From assembly GCF_040712315.1 (NCBI RefSeq), contig NC_134018.1:14156835-14220834 (forward strand): 64,000 bases of DNA, in the 5' to 3' direction. Below are positions 23,813 to 35,210 of the stretch, piece after piece. The stretch's first letter is position 1; the number at the start of each line of letters is the position of its first letter. A program made the position numbers and the translations under genes. Origin of the DNA: Castanea sativa. Lineage: Eukaryota > Streptophyta > Magnoliopsida > Fagales > Fagaceae. Below the pieces are notes generated by a model. The model searched no databases. It was not told the DNA's origin and saw only the letters and a list, made by a program, of their open reading frames with translations.

Positions 23813-23927
23813 CTTGTAAAATGTGAAAGGTAAGAGCTGAAGTTCAAACCCCTAAAGAAAATTTCACATACATATATAGTTAGATTAGATTAGAGTGAAA
23901 TTTTTATTTTGTGTCAGCATAAAATAA
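23813..23927 (+). repeat. tRNA-derived SINE, 3' part (diverged)
   Basis: ACTTGTAAAATGTGAAAGGTAAGAG, AGTTCAAACCCC (B-box-like), CACATACATATATAGTTAGATTAG and a TTTTATTTTGTGT end follow the order of the copy at 29739-29880 read on its minus strand. The head with the A box is missing or decayed. Confidence 0.6.
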
Positions 23928-23946
23928 AAAGTTTAGAGGTAATAAA

Positions 23947-24003
23947 ACACATGGTTGAATTTATTTGGACCATTTTTTGGTCCAAATAAATTCAACCATG
24001 TGT
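23947..24003. repeat. Perfect 26-bp inverted repeat
   Basis: The arms 23947-23972 and 23978-24003 are exact reverse complements around a TTTTT loop. The arm runs from ACACATGG to TTTGGACCA. No transposon-like ends or target duplication were seen beyond the arms. Confidence 0.95.
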
Positions 24004-25177
24004 ATATTTCAAAAATTCACAATAATTTATTTTTGTAGAAAGGCCCCTGTTTAGGGAAAATAATGAATATTCTCAAGTTCAATTCTCCATGTTTGTAAAC
24101 TAAAATTTAAATAAAAAAAAAAGATGAAAAACCTTTCAAAATAAAAAATGAAAATTGATTTAGATATTGTTGACAGTTTCAACATTAATATCTCGTCGTT
24201 TTTTAAGGAGCTTGATAACCCAAGAGATAATGATGGAGATAACAAGATTAGATTCTTTACTTTGATAGTCATCTAAATCTTTATCTTTATATAAAATTAA
24301 ACGAAAAGGAATAAACAAAAGTTTGAAGATTAGAATTTAGAACTCTCTTCTAATTCGATTGGGACATTTGATTCCAGGACTTCACATCTTTACAAACTAC
24401 TACTCAGCCTCTAATCTAAACCCACCTACTCACATAACTATAATTAGAAGACTATTAATTATTACATAAAATTGAAAACGACAAACTTTGTGACAGTTGA
24501 AATCTCTCTATCTCAAAGCCTCAAAACCTTTCTCCCTCCTCACATGATTCTCCAAACCACCTGCACAGCCACATAGTAGTTATCACTTATTAGCATCAAA
24601 GATCATAAAACCCATGTAGATTAAATTTTAAAAATTAAAATAAATAAATAAATAAATTCAGCAATTAATCAAACACTCTCCAATTTATATTTCTAATCAA
24701 GAATTGAAGCATATATAACTTCTGCCATTTGCACTGGTTCCCTTTGCTGGAAAAAAAAAAAAAAAAGTGTTTAACTTGTATGTTAATAGGAAATTTCCTT
24801 CAAATTGTTTTTCCTTTTGTGAGGTTGGGAAATTTCACCCACTTGTTTTTTTCTTTTAATTATTTTTTGGGTGTTTGTAATACAGAAAACGAGAGGAAAT
24901 AATAAAACAAGGGATATAATAAATATAAATAAGGCGATCAGTTTCTGAAACAAAACCATGAATATATGTAACTGGAATTATCAGATATCACAGGCATTAA
25001 ACTCCAAAAAGCTGTTTCGTACACAAATAAATAACAGAAACCCACATCAAATCAAACCGCTACAGGTGTTACAAACTCCAAAGCAAAAACAAAAGCCAGA
25101 AAAAGACACACCCATGACCCAACCAAACATACAATATTCAATTAAAAAACAACAAGTATTATTATAATTAAAGAAAA

Positions 25178-25660
25178 TTAATTAAGCAAATTTGATCCAG
25201 GACCCAGAAAGCAATTACCTTGTGGTTTACAACTAGGCGGATCTTCAAAGAGTGACAAAGAGAGTTGCTTGTGAGCAACCCCTATGTCAAACAGTATAAG
25301 CCCTGATTTGGGATCGTCAACAATGATATCTTTCACAGGTAGCCATAGAAAAAGCTCTTCTTGGGACAAACCAACAACGCCTATGAGACTTCCATAGCTA
25401 AGATTTGCCCTCACAACACTGTCAAAGTAGACCCTATTCTCAAACTTGGTGAGACATGGCCCATCTAGAAACACTTCTAGGGTACCATTGTCTAAGAGCG
25501 TGTAGGACTTAACCTCCTTAGGAAGTAGACCAGGTGGTAAGCCTTTGGAGCGAAGAAGGTCATGGATGGAGGAGGTGTAAGAGAGAGAGATAGGTAGAGA
25601 GAAAAAGATCAGAAAGGCACATAGAAAGACTGAGAAGTGGGTGTTAAAGAAGTTGGCCAT
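25178..25660 (-). CDS. DUF538 family secreted protein
   Basis: This 160-residue single-exon frame is the only intact plant protein gene in the window. Residues 1-27 form a signal peptide (hydrophobic run FSVFLCAFLIFFSLPISLS), implying entry into the secretory pathway. The rest is a DUF538 (PF04398) domain. It has IHDLLRSKGLPPGLLPKEV near the mature N-terminus, a conserved GPC (residues 67-69), then GSLIGVVGLSQEELFLWLPV and IVDDPKSGLILFDIGVA. Two C-terminal Cys follow in SCKPQGNC. Length fits the family (about 150-180). The first ATG was chosen because it starts the signal peptide; the upstream leader carries a long (GA)n tract. The molecular function of the family is unsettled. No neighbouring genes give context, only MITEs, SINEs and spacer. 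Confidence 0.93.
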   Translation of the reverse strand: MANFFNTHFSVFLCAFLIFFSLPISLSYTSSIHDLLRSKGLPPGLLPKEVKSYTLLDNGTLEVFLDGPCLTKFENRVYFDSVVRANLSYGSLIGVVGLSQEELFLWLPVKDIIVDDPKSGLILFDIGVAHKQLSLSLFEDPPSCKPQGNCFLGPGSNLLN

Positions 25661-25683
25661 GGTTGATTAGAATTTAGAACAAA

Positions 25684-25712
25684 GAAGAGAGAGAGAGAGA
25701 GAGAGAGAGAGA
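25684..25712. repeat. (GA)n tract in the DUF538 5' leader
   Basis: About 14 GA units lie 25-50 bp upstream of the DUF538 start codon, reading as (TC)n on the gene strand. CT-rich leaders near the start site are common in plant genes. A regulatory role is inference. Confidence 0.9.
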
Positions 25713-26142
25713 TGAGGTTTAAGGAGTGGTTTTTGAGAGAGAGCTGGAGGGAGGTTGGAAAGTGGAAAGTGGAAAGACTGTTTAAAAAAGGTTGTATTTG
25801 GGCGATGTTGAATTACTGTTCTGCCCTTGTTTGGTGACTAAGTGGGGCCAACTGGGTTTTGTCATTAGGGTTTTAATTATTTTTGTATTGTATCACCTAA
25901 TGAACCTTAGTTGGATTTTGGTTGTTTATTCTTTATACGGGAGTAACATTTTGATACTTTTTTTACCCAAAAAAAAATATATTTTGGTACCTTGCTTAAT
26001 CTTTCATTTGTTTGTCTTCTAAGCCTTAATTAATTTATTAATTTATTATGATTAACACCAATTTATGTGAGTACTGTACTAGTACTAAAAATGCATATTA
26101 GAACCACAGTATACTCTTGATATGATGATCACTTTACAAATA

Positions 26143-26257
26143 TAATGCTTGTAGAGTGTGAGGGGCAAAAGTTAGGGTTCAAATTTTCAAGAGAGAGTTT
26201 TACACATATACACTTAGATTAGACTAAAATTGAATTTCTATCTTATATAAAATATAT
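26143..26257 (+). repeat. tRNA-derived SINE, 3' part
   Basis: TGCTTGTAGAGTGTGAGGGGCAAAAG, then AGGGTTCAAATTTTC (B-box-like GGTTCAAAT), then TACACATATACACTTAGATTAGA and an AT-rich end. The order matches the copies at 29739-29880 and 9658-10880 on the opposite strand. Confidence 0.65.
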
Positions 26258-27014
26258 ATATTCATATTAAGTAAAATTACTTTGGGATTAGTTTTACTTA
26301 TTCCCTTTTTTTTCTTCAAAAAGATTATTATCCGTTCCTCATAAATTCTCTTGCATCCTCATCTAGTCAATACTGCAGTCAAATGACTCAAATCCTATGT
26401 ACATCAATTTGATTATTCTGACAATTTCATTAAATTGTAGAGAATTTCCATAGTTACTTGATGAATGTGCACTTATCACCCAACCTCTCAAAGCCAATGA
26501 CCACAATAATGGGAGAGGACACAATTTCATATATTTTCTGTACTTTATTTGGCTTATCAATTTTGCTACTATTTATAGTTTTATACTCTACTCTATGAAC
26601 AAGTAAATAAGTCATGAATAAGAATATGTCATTCTAAACTCCAATGTGGTCCAAACAGTTCAATCAATGTACATCCACATTGGTCACATTTCATCACAGA
26701 TATGGACAGCTAGGTTAATTGATTTGCAAGCCTAAGTTGTTAGTTGTTGCACCATCCAAAACATTTATTACCCCCAAGACAGAAAATTATCAAATTCACC
26801 AAGGTTTAACTGTGAAAAGGGTATTTTAGTAAATCCATAATTCATAGTAAGGACAACGGAGTGTCACACACAGTAACGGTTGTATCTACAGTCAAAAAGT
26901 CAGAACCCAGAAGGCCCCTTGACCCTTCACATCAATTTTTAACTAAATGGACAGTGAAAAAGGTAAATCAATTGTTTTATAATTCAAAAAAATAAAGGAT
27001 CTAGTTGATGTGTG

Positions 27015-27175
27015 TCTTTAATGCGTACCCTAAAAACATATATTAAATTATCTATTTTTTGAAATATTTTTTCGAGAGTTGAAAAGGTTGTTAATACTTT
27101 TTTAATTTTTAAAAATTTATTTTTAAAAATAATTAATTATTGTGTAACTTAAGAGTACACATTAACAAAATCCAA
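27015..27175. mobile_element. MITE-like element with TTAATGYGTACYCT ends
   Basis: TTAATGCGTACCCT near 27019 is mirrored by AGAGTACACATTAA near 27157-27170. The interior is AT-rich with ATACTTTTTTAATTTTTAAAAA. A diverged relative is at 35066-35210 and a partial end lies near 27258-27275. The target duplication is not clear. Confidence 0.55.
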
Positions 27176-27833
27176 AAAATAAAAGCTCAAGCATTTAGCC
27201 AATTTCACATTTATTTAAACCCCGTCGTGCATGGCATGAGACTATTTAAATAAAATTTTGTTAACGTGTACCCTCAGGCCACACAATAATAAATCACTAT
27301 CATAAAGTTAGATTTGCATGTGTAATGAGTCAGAAAAACTTCCTATCATAAAGTTACGCCTCCGGTGATGTAAAATAAGTAGATTCACACTGCACAGTTA
27401 GCACTATTTTATTTTGTATGTATTGGGACACAGATTAGGCTAACCAGTGCATGAGCAAGGCATAGGAATCATGTCAGTGATCTAAGCTTAATATCCGGGG
27501 AGAAAATTACGAAGTTTCCATACCTTTTGACAAAAGAGGGCAATGAAAATATTATATTTTCCTTTATGCCACTGTAGTATCACGCAGTGACAGTGCTTGG
27601 ACCAAAAAAAGTTTCCAGAGATAATGATTACGTTACCCATAGGGGACCTTTAGTAGGTGCTATATCATACAATACACGTGGACCAAGGAGTGATCGCCTA
27701 TTTGGCTATTTCACACTGGTTTTTGGGGATTGACATTGCGTGCAATACAAATCTGCAATGTTTTATACACAACCATTTTTACTTTTACTTTTTCTATTAA
27801 AAATAAACTTTTTTCTTTTTTTTTTTATATTAA

Positions 27834-28032
27834 GAATATGTTTAGGATATATTTATTTTGTCAAAATTAAAATTTTTTTACTGAAAATACTATAAATAGG
27901 TAAAAATTAATTGAAATAGTACAGTAGGACTTATGAATAATACCAAAAAATACAGTGAGACCTATAAATAATAGCAAAAATAAACTGAATAGTAAAATAA
28001 GTTAACAAAAATAATTTTTGCCAAACTCACAC
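27834..28032. mobile_element. Tourist-like MITE, 199 bp (copy 2)
   Basis: Flanked by TAA (27831-27833 and 28033-28035) and aligning along its length with 8765-8965, including the paired ACAGTGAGACCTATAAATAA-type words and the CCAAACTCACAC end. Confidence 0.8.
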
Positions 28033-29100
28033 TAAATTTCACAAAAGTTGAGTCGTAGATTATTATTTATTAATGGGTTTTTATTATACTAAATATCAAT
28101 TAAATACTATTTGTTTGACTTTCTATTTTATATAATTTTTTATTAAAATTATTCTTATTTTTTGAGATGTAAAATTGCTATTTAAGTATGTGTATTAGAT
28201 TTTATTTACATCTTTTTCAAAAGTTGTTAGGAAAATTTTATCAATGATTATTCGACATATTAATAATAATTTTTTGGGGGAAAATAAATTTTAATTTTAA
28301 TTGAGTTAAATTTCTATGAGCTCAATATTTTTGGGGTCTTCTTGAAGGTGGGGGAAATGCAAAATTCACCTTTTTTTTTTTCAAAAAAAAATCTTCATTT
28401 TACAGTTTTAAAGACATTTTTATACAATTTTGGGGGCTTTTTGCATGTGCAATTGGGGCCTTAAAACCCTTCAAAAAAAAATTGTACAAGTGGGGCCTAG
28501 GCATTGAGAAAATAAATATATAACTAATTTTTTTGACAGTTTTTTATATTTTTCATGAAACTGATATTAAAATTTTCTTAAAATTTTCTATTAACAAATG
28601 ATCTAAAAGCACCCGTTAATATGACTTTTTATTATTTACCATCAATAACTTGTCACCTTATACATGTGTGAAATTTGTTGTTACTTTTAGTATGTCTCTA
28701 GACTTATTGATACTAATAGAACTCACAAATGTGGTTATTATTCTTATCCTAATTAAGATATATTCACAGATTGCGTGAAACTATTCGTGCAATAATGGGA
28801 TTCACTAATATTCTATCCTCACAACTTCAAACTCGCAAGGAAATTAGCCATAAGAATTTCCTTTCCAATCACTAAATCATCTTTGGTAGTCTCTCACAAC
28901 ATTTTTAACTTTTTCACTCTTTTAATTTTTTTTTTAATTCAATTTTAAATTGTCAAAACAACTTTCAATCTAAATCCTTCAAAACTATCCCACATTGCAT
29001 GGGATCTCGATCCGGTTTTTCCATTTATGCTTTTTTTTCTTTTATACTAATAAATAATAATTCCATATAAGCATATGGTTAGTTTTATTTAACTTCTCGA

Positions 29101-29159
29101 AAAATCTAGCTGAGTTGCTTCTCAAAAAAAAAAAAAAAAAAAAAAAATCTAGCTGAGTT
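29101..29159 (+). mobile_element. Ultra-short LINE insertion with 16-bp target duplication
   Basis: AAAATCTAGCTGAGTT occurs at 29101-29116 and again at 29144-29159. Between the copies lie only GCTTCTC and 20 A residues. The seven bases resemble the 3' terminus of the LINE at 14332-16815 (TTTCTTCTC before its A tail). Confidence 0.85.
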
Positions 29160-29738
29160 TGTGCCTGTGATACCAGGTTGCCGGTTGAAATGGCCCACGT
29201 GTGTGTTCTGCAGGTCCCCGCGCGTGACATGTTCGTGAGAATCGTGACCTCCTCTATGATGGATGTATCAATAATATCATTAGAATGGCCCAAAAATTGA
29301 ATATGGATTTTTTTTCAACACTTTAATCTAATCATTAACAGTTCTCTTTGATTTTTTTTCTCTCACTTAATTCATTGCATATCTTTTCGGGTATTGTCAT
29401 AGTTACATACTATTTTTTAACACTAATTTCTTATTGATTTTCATCTAAATTCATCATTAACACCACTTTTTCATATATCAATAATCACTCACCACATTAA
29501 TAACTTGTAAAATTTTATAAAAAAGTTTGTATCTTTAATATTACTCTTTCTTTCCTAGTAATAGAAATCATTAGTTCTTTGAAATGGCAAAAAAAAAAAA
29601 AATTATCCAATTTATTTTTATTTATTTTCTATTTATTATATTCAAAATTAGCTAATAAGTACGTCAATTTATGTGTTATTTAATTTTCACATTTTCATTT
29701 GAGCAATATTTATTGATATTCACTACAATTTTTTTTTT

Positions 29739-29880
29739 ATATACAAAATAGAAATTTTAATCTAGCATAATTTAAGTGTATGTGTATGAAACTTCCTCTT
29801 TGAGACTTGAACCTAATTCTTTCCTCCCACACCCGACAAGCACTTATACTTGTAGAGTGACCACCGCACAAAGGGTGTGT
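29739..29880 (-). repeat. tRNA-derived SINE
   Basis: On the minus strand it begins at GGTGCGGTGGTCACTC-like sequence (A box), continues CAAGTATAAGTGCTTG, has a TAGGTTCAAGTC B box, and ends in ACACATACACTTAAATTATG and a block ending in TTTTGTATA. Box order and spacing fit an RNA polymerase III SINE derived from a tRNA. It is the most complete of four related copies in the window. Confidence 0.7.
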
Positions 29881-30616
29881 GGTGGTATTGCAAATTCTTG
29901 AATATTGACTCATGGTAATTCTTCATCTAGTTAGTTCTTATTGAGCCTCTGCTTAGGCCAACTCCATGTTATAATTTTTAGTGATATTCACTATTAAGTC
30001 AAGTTAAATAAGAATGGATTGATTCCATATACACTTTGAGTTGGAAGATAGCATGAAACCATTTTAGCTCGAGCTCATAGCCCTTGAGTCATAAATTGTA
30101 GCAGAGATCAAGCCAATGATCCTCAACATTGAATCCAACACTTCCAACTACACATGTACATCTCGTTGGAAGATATCAATAACCGATTCAAGATCAAGCT
30201 TCATATCTCTTGGATTATAAAGTGTATTGAAGCTTGAATTAGGGGAATTCATTGTATTCTTTCCTTATAATGAATCATAGAGAGAATTGTACCCACTTTC
30301 ATACATATCAATACTAATTGATCATTTGTTACTCTATTTCTTGGCGTAATTTATCAACACGACAGTTGTGTGTATAAGTATTTCATGACCTAATATCGTT
30401 AAAAATATGAGTTAAACAATTAAATTTACCATATTCCAATAACATAAGCTTTTAAAACAATCGGTAATTTAACAACTACATGCTTGGAATTAGGAATTTA
30501 GGATATCTTTGACCTTTTCTTGATGGTTGATACTGTCAACTAATTTATCACTTATCAGCTTATAACCATTAACATGATGACATGATTTCTCATGCTATTA
30601 AATCTTTTTACTGCAG

Positions 30617-30719
30617 GCACCTATTATCTAGAGATTGACAACCCGCAATTCGTCATTGTACCGAAAAAAGTGAATCAATGTACAAATCAAGTGATTGCCT
30701 TTCAATATACCTACCACAG
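30617..30719 (+). other. Isolated exon-like open segment
   Basis: A 103-base open stretch (TYYLEIDNPQFVIVPKK and onward) is bounded by TTTTTACTGCAG on the left and GGTATC on the right, matching splice acceptor and donor patterns. No recognised domain and no adjoining exon were found within several hundred bases. It could be a relic exon of a lost gene or chance. Confidence 0.2.
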
Positions 30720-31396
30720 GTATCTTTTTATGTATCATAGAGTTATGTGGAAGACAAAATTTAGGCACAGTTACTTAATTGTTGTATGTCAAATTTCTTA
30801 ATTAAATTTACGCATTATTTTATTGCATTGACCTAAAAACTTTTTCCTAAATTTCATCCTCTATGTGTAGCGTATTCCAAATTCTAGTAATTTTGAGCTA
30901 TACATAAAGTTTTTTGCTGAAGAAATAAATAAATATTCCCTTTGATTAAAAAATATTTTCATCATGCATAAAAATTATAGAAAGGACTAATTTCCTTCTA
31001 TCCTTTTTTTTTTTATTGTATTCTTACTGTTTATTAGTGGTAAATATTGTTGTTTGACAGTTAGAGTGTAAAGAATTTGGAAAAGAGAGGGAAAAAAGAT
31101 TGATAAATATATCTGTTCCTCCCCCTCTTCATTATGGATAAAGGGAATGGTCATCTACAAGTTTGAGTAATTGGTACAGAGCTACCCTTTTTTATAATCC
31201 CAAAAAAAAAAAAAAAAAACTGGGATAGAGAGGATGTTAATTTATGTTTGAGAAAAATTGATAGGTTGTGGATGTTTTTGCTTCAATTTTTTAAGTAGTA
31301 GTTTGGGTAGGTAGGAGAGAGTGAAAGGTTGTTTACACTTTGGTTACGAATTGAAAATTAAATTTATTACTTTTTCTGCAAACTTAAATAAAGTGG

Positions 31397-31449
<53 letters not shown>

Positions 31450-31452
31450 TAT
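31397..31452. repeat. Compound (AT)n(GTAT)n microsatellite
   Basis: About 12 AT units followed by seven GTAT units. The neighbouring 60-codon minus-strand frame is just this repeat translated. Confidence 0.95.
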
Positions 31453-32575
31453 GTGTGTGTTTATAAATAAAGGGCTTTTGAGCTTTTCCAAGAAAAAAAA
31501 CAATTGATAAGTGACAACTTCAATTTTCAAGTGATGAGAATTGGCTTGATATAACAGTATAGTATACATATATGATATAGATTTGCGATATTTGCATAAA
31601 TCTTTGTTGAAATTGATTCTTTTTTAATACCAGAGAATAATAATAAAAAAGTATACAGTAATACTTAATAAGCATTGTTAGAAAAACTTCATCTCATCTT
31701 TTATTTTTCATTCTTTAGATTTGAACAATATCTTGATCACTTGATCTGTTGAAGGTTGCTAAGACTCGAGCATGGATTTTTTTTTTTCTTCGACCTTTCA
31801 CTTCAGTCTTTTTTTTTAGTAAATCACTTCAGTCCTTAATAGGTAATATAATCTAGCTAGTAGCTAGATATTCCGCTATGGCTTTTTACGCATTAACAAT
31901 TTATGGTATAATAAATATGTAGGCGAAAAAATCCGAACCAAAGTGACTTACAAGTTTATATACGGTGGTCGGTGGGTAATTTGTCTCTATCACTTTACTA
32001 TTTTGTGGTACTGAAAGTGGTGATGGATTCATGGGGCATATTTGATTTTTTAAGTTTCAATTATGATCGAAGAGGCTTGGTCCTAAAAGGTGGAATAGAA
32101 GTGAAAAGGAAGTGGTAGTGTTCAGTGTCATTTACAGGTTGCGATTCATTCACTTGAACTGTCTGTGAGTGAGGGTAATATTCACACACACACACATATA
32201 TATATATGATTGATCTTTTTCTTATTTTGTCTTTTGCAATAGTAGAATTTCTTCTTAATCTTAATTAAGAGCCAAAGAAAACAAAATAGAATCATAATCC
32301 CCGCAATGAATGTAGAACATAATTTTAAGTTGTTGAGATCATTAAATTGTGGTTAAAAACTGACATTAAAATAAATAAATTAGTTAGCCAACTTTTCATA
32401 TTCATCATGTAAATAAAGCTTTTTCTTTTCTTTTATTCTATTTAAATATTATTATTCTTTATATTTTTTAAGTATGAGCCTTCCCACCTTTTATTTTCAA
32501 TTTCTTTCTTCTTAAGCTCTCTATCATCTCACACCTTTAGGAATGCCAATTTCTTAATTTGAAGAGACCATGGAC

Positions 32576-33158
32576 TAGGGCTGTCCAGAGACCCAGCCAA
32601 CCCGACTCACCCGCTGCCACCGACCAAACCCGACCCGCCGCCGACCGATCCGACTTCTCCGGCGGTCGAAAACGGGTTTGTTCCTTCAAAACCCGAGTTT
32701 GGCGGGTCGGACGTCGGTTTTCCTTCTCCAAAATCCGATTAAAACCGATCCGACTGATCTGTGAGATTACCGGCGATATTTTGGTAGATCCGGTGACATC
32801 TAAACCATTTTCGTCAAGATCTCAGCAAGATTTCACCGGATCTGGCCAAGATCTTGCCGAAAATGGCCTAAATTAGGCCGGATCTGGAGAAACCTCAAAG
32901 ATTTTCGTCGGATTTTCGCCATTTTCATACCGGATTTTCGCCGTTTTCATGCCGTTTTTCGCCATTCTCACACTGGTTTTCACCGTTTTCTGGATTTTCG
33001 ACCCTGACCGACCCGTCCGCCGTCATCTGATGGTCTGATCCGCCTGATCTGTTCATTCCGGCGGTTGGCGACGGGTGCATTTTTTTGCCACCCGATTCCG
33101 GCGGGTCGGTTCTGGGTTGGGCACAAACCCGACCCGGACCGACCCGTGGACAACCCTA
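32576..33158. mobile_element. hAT-type non-autonomous element (583 bp)
   Basis: Ends TAGGGCTGTCCA and TGGACAACCCTA are inverted repeats flanked by a perfect 8-bp target duplication CCATGGAC (32568-32575 and 33159-33166), the length made by hAT transposases. The interior is unusually GC-rich, dense in CCGACCCG, GGATTTTCGCC and GCCGTTTTC words, against an AT-rich surround. It codes for nothing recognisable. Short frames here are GC artefacts. Confidence 0.92.
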
Positions 33159-33601
33159 CCATGGACGAAGACCGAAGAGGTTTTGTCCAAATTTGACACC
33201 TCTACCCTTCACCTCCTTCTTGCGCACGTATCTGGCCCAATATTTGAGACAATTCATGTTAGCCCATTAATCACCACAATTAAAAAGAACAAAATAGTCT
33301 CTCTCCTTTTCAATGTGGGATTAAATATTTTCACTAACTCCTCATCTTCCATATTCACTCTCATATCTTTACATTTATGTTATAACATTTTAATTATTTA
33401 ATATTAAAATGCTCTAACAGTATCTGAAAGGGGGATTGGAGTTTGAGCCATCATATGTGGTCGTTGCGATTTTATGTATTAAACTTCTCGATAATGAGGA
33501 TGATTGTGTGATTGTTGGAGATGAGAATAAAAAAATTGTTGAAATTGGAGGATATTGAGCTATAGTGCTTGCTTGGGTACTAGCTTTGATAGAACTCATG
33601 G

Positions 33602-33893
33602 AAGGCTAAAATGTAAAGACACCCCATAGGGTTTGAGTTAGTTGCAAAAACACTCCTGATGTTTTAATTCTTCATTATGTGATCATATTTAAAAAACTTG
33701 TAAACTGATTCATGTCACTACTCATATAATAGTCACATGATTTTTTCTTTCATAAGAGTTAACAAAAGTTAATCATAAAGGTCAATTTAACAAATATGGA
33801 AACCTCGTAGAATTACAATGAAGAATTGAAACTCTAAGAAGTGTTTTTGCAACTAACCCAAACCCTAGTGAGTGTTTTTATATTTAAGCCTTT
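33602..33893. mobile_element. Element with long (about 75-bp) inverted ends
   Basis: The left arm, AAGGCTAAAATGTAAAGACAC through TTAGTTGCAAAAACACTCC to TTTTAATTCTTCATTAT (33602-33678), is mirrored by 33820-33893 with scattered mismatches. The centre of about 140 bp is AT-rich. Long arms and small size resemble Mutator-like MITEs, but a 9-bp target duplication was not identified. Confidence 0.65.
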
Positions 33894-34821
33894 ATAAAAT
33901 ATACCAATGACTTAAACAAAGTTGGTGTTGAGCAAGGATGCTTGTGTGATAGTTGCAAAAGAGAATTATTTTTTTTTTTCAAAAAAATGGGTATATTTAA
34001 CTATAGTGGTTCGCTTGGTTTGTATTAGACTACTAGGTTTTACAAAATTTACCAAGTACTTAAAAGTCTAATGGGTGTATGATATTGGGTTTTGGTTTGC
34101 TAAATTGTGGAGTAAGCTAGGTTTTTCCGGATTTGATGCCAATGCTCAAATAAATTGTGGCTTGGGTTCTAAAATATTATTATCTCTAAAGGTGGTCATG
34201 AATAGCTCAAAGGCTCAATATTAGCTGGGGCTTGGAAGCATCCAATGCACCAAAATATAAAAAAGTGAGCTAAAATGATTGGCAATATTTAGTTGGGGGA
34301 AATTACAATAAAAAAATGCCTCGGGGACTCAGTCTGCAATTAAAAAATATTAAAGTGGTAGTTCATCAAAAAAAATATTAAAATGATACTAGGTTAGATG
34401 CTCGAAAGAGAGTATATACCTGAAAAAGAGACACCCTAATCAAGCCACAACCACGAGGACCAACATAAAGGAGTTCACAGGTCAATCATTATTATACCTC
34501 CAATGATGCTTCATTAATGTGTCGTTTACTGTAACACATTGCCAAAAACACCTATGTGGCACAGTCTTTAATTCAATGGGATTGTGAAAATCAGGGTCTT
34601 TCTGCTTAACCTGTCTGCTGTATGGCGATTGTTTGTTCGTTCTGGGTGTGTTTCCATAAAATGGCAGGCTTTTTAATTTGTTTAAAACTATTATTTATAT
34701 GTATTGCGAGAAAAATATTAAAAAAATTTTCCTTTTTTACATGGAATCCTTGAGGATCTATTATAGAGCTTTGTGTTTGACAAAGCCAATTTATTAACAT
34801 GCCCTACACTTTACACTTTAA

Positions 34822-34841
34822 ACTGACTGACTGACTGACTG
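34822..34841. repeat. (ACTG)5 microsatellite
   Basis: Five perfect ACTG units. Confidence 0.9.
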
Positions 34842-35065
34842 ATGAGGAATCTGTTCTTCTTTTTGGTTAAAAGTCAAAGCAAAATGATGCAGCGGCAGGT
34901 ATAGCACTTATCAGAACATAATGAGAATTGGCCCAATTTATCCCGCAGATCTTTTTCCATTTATGGGAGAAAATTGTGGTTAGGTATGGTCGTATGGGAC
35001 TGAATTGATTGATTATTAACATAATTTATATATGGGTTTTTTAAGATAGTGTGATTCGTAAAAAG

Positions 35066-35210
35066 GTTTGGTTAATGTGTGTTATTAGTTATTTATTTTT
35101 TTAAATATTTTTTTTTTAAATTGAAAAAATTGTCAATACTTTTTTAATTTTTGAGAAACTTTTTTTTAAAGATGAAAATTATTATGTGCCTATAAAACAC
35201 ACATAAGCAA
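35066..35210. mobile_element. MITE-like element, relative of 27015-27175
   Basis: GTTAATGTGTGTTATTAG near 35067 is mirrored by AAAACACACATAAGC near 35196, and the interior again contains ATACTTTTTTAATTTTTGA. Target duplication unclear. Confidence 0.45.

Noticed and set aside
24958..25167. 69-codon plus-strand frame next to DUF538
   Set aside because: It is antisense to the likely 3' untranslated region of the DUF538 gene, is Lys/Gln/Asn-rich and has no domain.
32559..33401. Arg/Pro-rich frames of 60-108 codons at 32537-33401
   Set aside because: They overlap on both strands within the GC-rich hAT MITE and its flank and reflect composition, not genes.
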